Positions 59,364-64,000 of a stretch of 64,000 bases of DNA are shown here, piece after piece (within the stretch, counting starts at the first letter, position 1; every line of letters starts with the position of its first letter). Origin of the DNA: Microtetraspora fusca (GTDB taxonomy: Bacteria > Actinomycetota > Actinomycetes > Streptosporangiales > Streptosporangiaceae); assembly GCF_001570365.1 (NCBI RefSeq), contig NZ_BBYK01000057.1:12776-76775 (forward strand), given 5' to 3'. The notes beneath the pieces are model-generated. The model was given only the letters and a program-made list of their open reading frames with translations. It did not search any database and was not told the origin of the DNA. Both the position numbers and the translations under genes were made by a program.

Positions 59364-60548
59364 ATGTCATCGGGGGGCGGAGGCGCAACGCCGCCGCCGG
59401 AGGAGGACCGGATTCTCGGCGCCTTCGCCGGCCTCGCCATCGGCGACGCCGCGGGCTGGCCCGCGGCGCGCCACCGGTCGCTGCGGCTGGCGCCGTGGAG
59501 CAGGCGGCTGCACCGCGAACTGGACGCGTTCGCCGAGGAGCGCCAGGTGACCACGCTGCCGGTGCCGTTCGCGCTGAACCAGCCGGTCGAGCCGCTGGCG
59601 CTCGGGCCGTCCGACGACGCCGAGTGGCTCGCCTGGACGGCGTCGACGATCCACGAGAACCGCGCCGAGGCGTTCGGACGGCTGGCGCAGCGCGAGGACC
59701 TGCGCGCCCGGATCTCCGTCTGGTCCGCGCTCGACAACCTCGCCGCCGGCCTCGGGCCGCCCGCGAGCGGCCACGACAACCCGCACTTCTTCGACGACGC
59801 GGCGGCGGTGCGGGCGGTGGCGTTCGGCGCCGCGGGGATGGACCCGGTCGCCGACGCCGAGGTCACCAACTCAGGTGACGGTGTGCTCGGGGCGGTGGCG
59901 GTCGCGACGGCGGTCGGCGCGCTGGTGAGGGGCGCGCCGATGCGGCAGGCGGTGGACGCCGCCGTCGCCGCGCTCCCGGAGGACACGGCGATCGGGCACG
60001 CCGCTCGTACGGCGGTGGCGGTGGCGCGGGAGCACGGCGACCCGTTCTCCGCCGTGCCCGCGCTCGACGCGGCGCTGCTCGACCACGTCTACAGCTACGG
60101 CGTCACCGCCGCCGAGACCGTCCCGATCGCGTTGGCTCTCGCCGACGCCGCGATGTCGGCCGCAGGCTCGCCGGGATCGGCGAGCGCGCCGGGATCCACC
60201 GGCTCGGCCGCGTCAGGGGCCGCGTTCGGCGCGGCCGTGTCGGCGGCGGCCTGCCTGGCGTCGGTCGCGGACTCGGCGCCCGCGCTCACCGGCGCGCTCG
60301 CCGGTGCGTACACCGGATACGAGGCGCTGCCGCGGGCGTGGCGGGAGGCCGCGCGCCCGCTGGCCGGTTGCTGCCTGCCGGAACTGGCCGGAACGGACCT
60401 GCTCGACGTCGCCCGGACCCTCGCGTCCGGTGGCCCGAAGAGGAGCGGTCCCGCGCAGGACGCCACGGCACAGGACGCGACCCGGCAGGGCGACGGAGCA
60501 CAGAGCGGTTTGCGACAGAACGGTTCGACACAGAGGGGGACGGCATGA
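59364..60548 (+). CDS. ADP-ribosylglycohydrolase family protein 2, divergent
   Basis: A 394-aa paralogue. GDAAGWP is present, but the TDDT is replaced by SDDAEW and the C-terminal DxD is replaced by SVADSAPALTGA, so one or more metal ligands are missing. NSGDGV is kept. It may be inactive, structural, or use another chemistry. ATG 59364 (MSSGGGG) with GGAG upstream is chosen; ATG 59337 overlapping the prior stop is an alternative. Low-complexity Ser/Gly segments at about 255-280 and Gln/Gly-rich tail. Confidence 0.82.
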   Translation: MSSGGGGATPPPEEDRILGAFAGLAIGDAAGWPAARHRSLRLAPWSRRLHRELDAFAEERQVTTLPVPFALNQPVEPLALGPSDDAEWLAWTASTIHENRAEAFGRLAQREDLRARISVWSALDNLAAGLGPPASGHDNPHFFDDAAAVRAVAFGAAGMDPVADAEVTNSGDGVLGAVAVATAVGALVRGAPMRQAVDAAVAALPEDTAIGHAARTAVAVAREHGDPFSAVPALDAALLDHVYSYGVTAAETVPIALALADAAMSAAGSPGSASAPGSTGSAASGAAFGAAVSAAACLASVADSAPALTGALAGAYTGYEALPRAWREAARPLAGCCLPELAGTDLLDVARTLASGGPKRSGPAQDATAQDATRQGDGAQSGLRQNGSTQRGTA

Positions 60549-61693
60549 CGCCGCTTGAGGACAAGGCCGTCGGCTGCGTGGCCGGGGCGGCGGTCGGCGA
60601 CGCGCTCGGCGGCGCGACCGAGGGCTGGACGCCGGAGCAGATCCGGGCGCGTTACGGAGGCCTCGTCGAGGGCGTGGTCCCGCCGTACTACCCGGACTGG
60701 CGCAACGCGCGGCCGATCGCGCCGTACCACAAGGGCGACGGCCACGTGACCGACGACACGTTGATGACCCACGCGCTGATCCGTGTGTACGAGCGGGCGG
60801 GCGGCCACCTGGACGCCTATGCCGCCGCCGAGCACCTCGTGCCCGAGATGATGGGCGAGAAGCGCTGGATCCCCGAGTTGGAGGCCGAGGCGCTGCCGCT
60901 GCACCGGGTGTTCCTGGCCGAGAAGTGGCTGGCCCTGCGGCTGCACTACGGCCACGTGGACCCGCGCGAGGCGGGCGTCGGCAACATCGTGAACTGCGGC
61001 GCGGCCATGTACATGGCGCCGGTGGGCGTCGTCAACGCGGGCGACCCCGACGGCGCGTACGCCGAGGCGATCGACCTCGCGGGCGCGCACCAGTCCAGCT
61101 ACGGCCGGGAGGCGGCGGGTGTGCTCGCCGCCGCGGTCGCCGAGGCGATGCGCCCGGGGGCCACGCCCGACTCGGTCGTCGCGACCTCCCTGCGGCTCGC
61201 CCGCGACGGCACGCGGGCGGCCATCGAGGCGGTGTGCTCGGCGGCGCGCGGCCTCGGCCACTGGGAGGGGTCGTTCGAGACGCTGCGCGCCGCCATGCGG
61301 CCGTACGACACGGTGGCCGACACCTACCGCGACCAGGGGCTGGGCGCGCGTCGTCCGAGCCGGGTGCACAGCATCGAGGAACTGCCGCTCGCCCTGGCCT
61401 TCCTGCTGATCGCCAAGGGCGACTATCGCGAGACCGTGCTGGGCGGGGTGAACTACGGCCGGGACGCCGACTCGATCGCCTCCATGGGCGGCGCGATCGC
61501 CGGGGCGCTGGGCGGGCGGTCGGCCGTGCCGGCCGCGTGGATCGAGGAGGTGTCGGCGGCGAGCCGGACCGACCTCGTCGCGCCCGGCCTCGCCCTCGCG
61601 TCGGTGGCGCGCCGGGTGCGCGCGGCCGACGCCGAACGCCGCCGCGCGGCCGACGCCGCGTTCGCCGGGCTGCTGGCCGGAGACGGATCATGA
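60545..61693 (+). CDS. ADP-ribosylglycohydrolase family protein 3
   Basis: A 382-aa protein with complete motifs: AAVGDALGGATEG (15-27), TDDT (69-72), NAGDPD and GGVNYGRDADSIASMGGAIAGA. The spacing between GD and TDDT is longer than in protein 1, resembling crystallin J1/DraG-like members. Coupled to the preceding gene by ATGA. Confidence 0.92.
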   Translation: MTPLEDKAVGCVAGAAVGDALGGATEGWTPEQIRARYGGLVEGVVPPYYPDWRNARPIAPYHKGDGHVTDDTLMTHALIRVYERAGGHLDAYAAAEHLVPEMMGEKRWIPELEAEALPLHRVFLAEKWLALRLHYGHVDPREAGVGNIVNCGAAMYMAPVGVVNAGDPDGAYAEAIDLAGAHQSSYGREAAGVLAAAVAEAMRPGATPDSVVATSLRLARDGTRAAIEAVCSAARGLGHWEGSFETLRAAMRPYDTVADTYRDQGLGARRPSRVHSIEELPLALAFLLIAKGDYRETVLGGVNYGRDADSIASMGGAIAGALGGRSAVPAAWIEEVSAASRTDLVAPGLALASVARRVRAADAERRRAADAAFAGLLAGDGS

Positions 61694-63108
61694 TGCGGCT
61701 CACCTGGGTGCAGCCGGAGGACCTGGTGGGCCACGAGCTGCGCCAGGCCGCGGAGGACGGCAGGGGAGACCTGCCGGAGGTACGGGAGATCGCGGCACGC
61801 TGGCACGCGGCCGGAGGGCACGACGCGCCGCCCCGGGCGGGTGCCTCGCCGCAGGCTCCGCCCGTACGGCTGCGCCGCCTGGCGGAGGGCCTGCTCGACG
61901 AGCTGGCGGCGATCCCCTCGCCGCTGCCCGAGCCGTCCGGCTGGGACGAGATCGTCGCCGCCTGCCCGGACTGGCCGGCGGCGCAGGGGAGCGTGCCGGG
62001 CGGGCAGGGGAACGGTGAGCAGGGACCCGGGCGGCGGGCCGCCGACCCGGCCCGGGTGCTCGGCGCCTGGCAGGGCCGGGCCGCCGGGTGCGTTCTCGGC
62101 AAGCCGGTGGAGAAGATCCCCCGCGAGGGCATCAGGGAGATCGCCGAGTCGACGGGCAACTGGCCGATCCGCGGCTGGTTCACGGCCAGGGGCCTGCCGC
62201 CGGAGGTCGCGCTCAGATGGCCGTGGAACCGGCGCAGCGCGGTCAACAGTCTCGCGGAGAACATCGACGGGATCCCCGAGGACGACGACCTCAACTTCGC
62301 GCTGCTCGCGCTCGCCGTGCTGGAGCGGTACGGCAGGGGCTTCACCACGGCGGACGTCGCGCAGATCTGGCTGGACGAGCTGCCCGGCGGCCGGGTGTTC
62401 ACCGCCGAGCGGGTGGCGTACCGCAACCTGCTGACGGGCATCGAGCCCGCGGAGCCGTCAGACGCGCGGGTCGTGGAGCCGGGGCGGACGACCGCCACCT
62501 ACCGCAACCCGTTCCGGGAGTGGATCGGGGCCCTCATCCGGGCCGACGTGTACGGCTGGGCCAACCCGGGAGACCCGGCGACGGCGGCCGAGTTCGCCTG
62601 GCGTGACGCCCGGCTGAGCCACACGGCGAACGGCCTGTACGGCGCGATGTTCACCGCCGCCATGTGCGCGCGGTCCCTGGACGCCTTCTCGGTGACGGAG
62701 GTGGTCGAGGCGGGCCTGTCGGTGATCCCCGCGGGATCCCGGCTGGCCGCCGCCGTACGGGACGCCGTGGACGTGGCGGGCGCGGAGCCGGACTTCGAAC
62801 GGGTCGTGGACCACCTGCACGCCCGGCACGGCCGCCTGCACTGGGTCCACACGATCAACAACGCCGCGCTGATCGCGGCGGCGCTGGTCCACGGGAAGGG
62901 CGATTTCACCGCCTCGATCGCGGGCGCGGTCGCGGCAGGCTGGGACACCGACTCGGCGGGCGCGACCGTCGGCTCGATCGTCGGCGGCCTGAACGGCGGC
63001 GTGCCCGGGCAGTGGTCCATGAAAGACCGCCTGACCAGCAGCGTCACCGGATTCGACGGCATCGCCCTGGGGGAGCTCGCCCGGCGCACCCGGTTGATGG
63101 CAGGGTAA
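61690..63108 (+). CDS. ADP-ribosylglycohydrolase family protein 4, with N-terminal extension
   Basis: A 472-aa protein whose core starts near 125 (GAWQGRAAGCVLGKPVEKIPREGI). It has EDDDLNF in place of TDDT, RLSHTANG, and GWDTDSAGATVGSIVG near the end, so the metal site looks complete but of another subclass (G-C-V-L-G instead of GD). The first 120 residues are extra and contain a linker rich in Pro/Gly/Gln. Coupled to gene 3 by ATGATGA. Confidence 0.9.
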   Translation: MMRLTWVQPEDLVGHELRQAAEDGRGDLPEVREIAARWHAAGGHDAPPRAGASPQAPPVRLRRLAEGLLDELAAIPSPLPEPSGWDEIVAACPDWPAAQGSVPGGQGNGEQGPGRRAADPARVLGAWQGRAAGCVLGKPVEKIPREGIREIAESTGNWPIRGWFTARGLPPEVALRWPWNRRSAVNSLAENIDGIPEDDDLNFALLALAVLERYGRGFTTADVAQIWLDELPGGRVFTAERVAYRNLLTGIEPAEPSDARVVEPGRTTATYRNPFREWIGALIRADVYGWANPGDPATAAEFAWRDARLSHTANGLYGAMFTAAMCARSLDAFSVTEVVEAGLSVIPAGSRLAAAVRDAVDVAGAEPDFERVVDHLHARHGRLHWVHTINNAALIAAALVHGKGDFTASIAGAVAAGWDTDSAGATVGSIVGGLNGGVPGQWSMKDRLTSSVTGFDGIALGELARRTRLMAG

Positions 63109-63142
63109 GCGGGATAAAGGTGACGATCCTGGAGGAAGCATC

Positions 63143-64000
63143 GTGATCTCGGTGTTCGGCAGCGCCAATATGGACCTGGTGGCCTACGTACCGTCCGCTC
63201 CCAAGCTGGGCGAGACCGTAACGGGGCGTGCGTTCCGTACGATCCCCGGCGGCAAGGGCGCCAACCAGGCGGTCGCCGCCGCGCGGGCGGGTTCCCAGGT
63301 GGCGTTCATCGGCGCCGTCGGCGACGACGCGTTCGGCCCGGAGCTGCGCGGGGCGCTGTTCGAGGCGGGCATCGACACGAGCAGGCTGCGGGTCGAGCCC
63401 GGGCCGTCCGGGATCGCGCACATCGTCGTGGAGGACAGCGGCGGCAACTCGATCGTCGTCGTGCCCGGCGCCAACGGCTCCGTCACCGGCTGCTCCGCCG
63501 AGGACATCGAGATGATCGCCCGCTCGCGCGCCCTCCTGCTGCAGCTCGAACTGCCGCTGGAGGGGGTCGTCGAGGCCGCCCGCGCCGCCCGCACGGCCGG
63601 CGTCCCCGTGATCCTCACTCCCGCCCCCGTCGTGGAGCTGCCCGACGAGCTGCTCGACGCCGTGGACCTGATCGTGCCCAACGAGCACGAGGCCGCCGAC
63701 ATCACCGGCGCCACCGACCCCGACGACGCGCTCAAGGCCCTGCTCGACCGCGTCCCCGAGGTCGTGATCACCCTCGGCTCCCGGGGCGCGCTGTACGGCT
63801 CGCGCGCCGGAGCCCGGCTGCTGGTGCCGGCCGTGCCGGTCGAGGCGGTGGACACCACGGCGGCCGGCGACACGTTCGTCGGCGCGCTCGCCACCGCGCG
63901 GTCCGAGGGCCGCGCCCCCGCGGACGCGCTGCGCTTCGCCTCCACGGCGGCGGCGCTGTCCGTCCAGCGGGAGGGCGCGAGCACGTCCATGCCGAGCCGC
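63143..64000 (+). CDS. rbsK: Ribokinase (PfkB family), 3' end outside window
   Basis: 286 residues seen, from GTG with GGAGGAAG upstream. PfkB motif 1 PGGKGANQAVAAARAG and motif 2 VDTTAAGDTFVGAL with the catalytic Asp, plus VPNEHEAADITG and VITLGSRGALY. It phosphorylates D-ribose to ribose-5-phosphate. Last visible gene of the operon; the sugar it receives is probably released by the four upstream hydrolases. Confidence 0.93.
   Translation, partial: MISVFGSANMDLVAYVPSAPKLGETVTGRAFRTIPGGKGANQAVAAARAGSQVAFIGAVGDDAFGPELRGALFEAGIDTSRLRVEPGPSGIAHIVVEDSGGNSIVVVPGANGSVTGCSAEDIEMIARSRALLLQLELPLEGVVEAARAARTAGVPVILTPAPVVELPDELLDAVDLIVPNEHEAADITGATDPDDALKALLDRVPEVVITLGSRGALYGSRAGARLLVPAVPVEAVDTTAAGDTFVGALATARSEGRAPADALRFASTAAALSVQREGASTSMPSR

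Noticed and set aside
58252-63108. ADPRG genes as DraG-type nitrogenase or protein de-ADP-ribosylation regulators
   Set aside because: No nitrogenase or ADP-ribosyltransferase genes are in the window; the transporter and ribokinase context fits catabolism better.

Overview
The window is very GC-rich DNA with GTG/TTG starts, many ATGA/GTGA start-stop overlaps, and actinobacterial families (holin-X, DUF3618, DUF6461, DUF574 methyltransferase, PsiE, LacI with GTAAACGTTTAC sites). With a CelR-type box in front of a cellulase, this points to an actinomycete, probably order Streptosporangiales. The genus cannot be fixed from sequence alone. No rRNA, tRNA or CRISPR array was seen.

Layout. 1-5 kb: two secreted cellulases (partial GH9-CBM3-CBM2, and CBM2-GH48) with CelR boxes. 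5-6.4 kb: holin-X/DUF3618 pair and a HIT protein. 6.4-12.7 kb: LytS/LytT two-component pair and two monocarboxylate symporters, each with a small membrane partner, and a CRP-like site. 13-22.5 kb: TetR, a broken wax-ester synthase, a sulfite-oxidase-type Mo enzyme, decayed TetR/SDR/P450 pieces, a frameshifted membrane protein, PolX and an aldo/keto reductase. 22.5-29.2 kb: a compositionally distinct, gene-poor island with small secreted or membrane proteins, a lipoprotein carrying a tandem Cys-x9-Cys array, an IS110 remnant, a CrgA-like protein and a DUF6461 protein. 29-35 kb: a regulator/membrane-protein pair, PsiE, VOC and GNAT proteins and an OmpR-type two-component system. 35-38 kb: a flavin electron-transfer module (ferric-reductase-like protein, FMN-binding protein, ApbE). 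38-41 kb: frameshifted DUF1707 gene, MarR/pirin pair with shared operators, and NDH-2 and ISAs1 remnants. 41-46.5 kb: NarL-type two-component system, secreted S33 peptidase, ECF sigma/YCII pair. 47-49.6 kb: polar amino-acid ABC operon interrupted by an 89-bp tandem repeat that creates coupled mini-ORFs. 49.8-53.7 kb: DUF2203, methyltransferase, ECF sigma with a membrane partner, CbiX-like protein. 53.9-64 kb: LacI regulator, sugar ABC transporter, four consecutive ADP-ribosylglycohydrolase-family genes and a ribokinase (runs off the end).

How genes work together. The last cluster looks like one catabolic operon: import a ribosylated compound, cleave it with ADP-ribosylglycohydrolase-type enzymes, then phosphorylate the released ribose; LacI would control it through two palindromes. 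The 35-38 kb module would pass electrons from cytosolic NAD(P)H through a membrane flavohaem-type reductase to a covalently flavinylated extracellular protein, with the adjacent two-component system as likely regulator. The cellulases would act together on crystalline cellulose and be induced by cello-oligosaccharides via CelR. Several genes are broken (WS/DGAT, TetR, P450, SDR, DUF1707, membrane protein, three transposases). Some may be sequencing errors, but the cluster at 17.0-18.5 kb looks like real decay.
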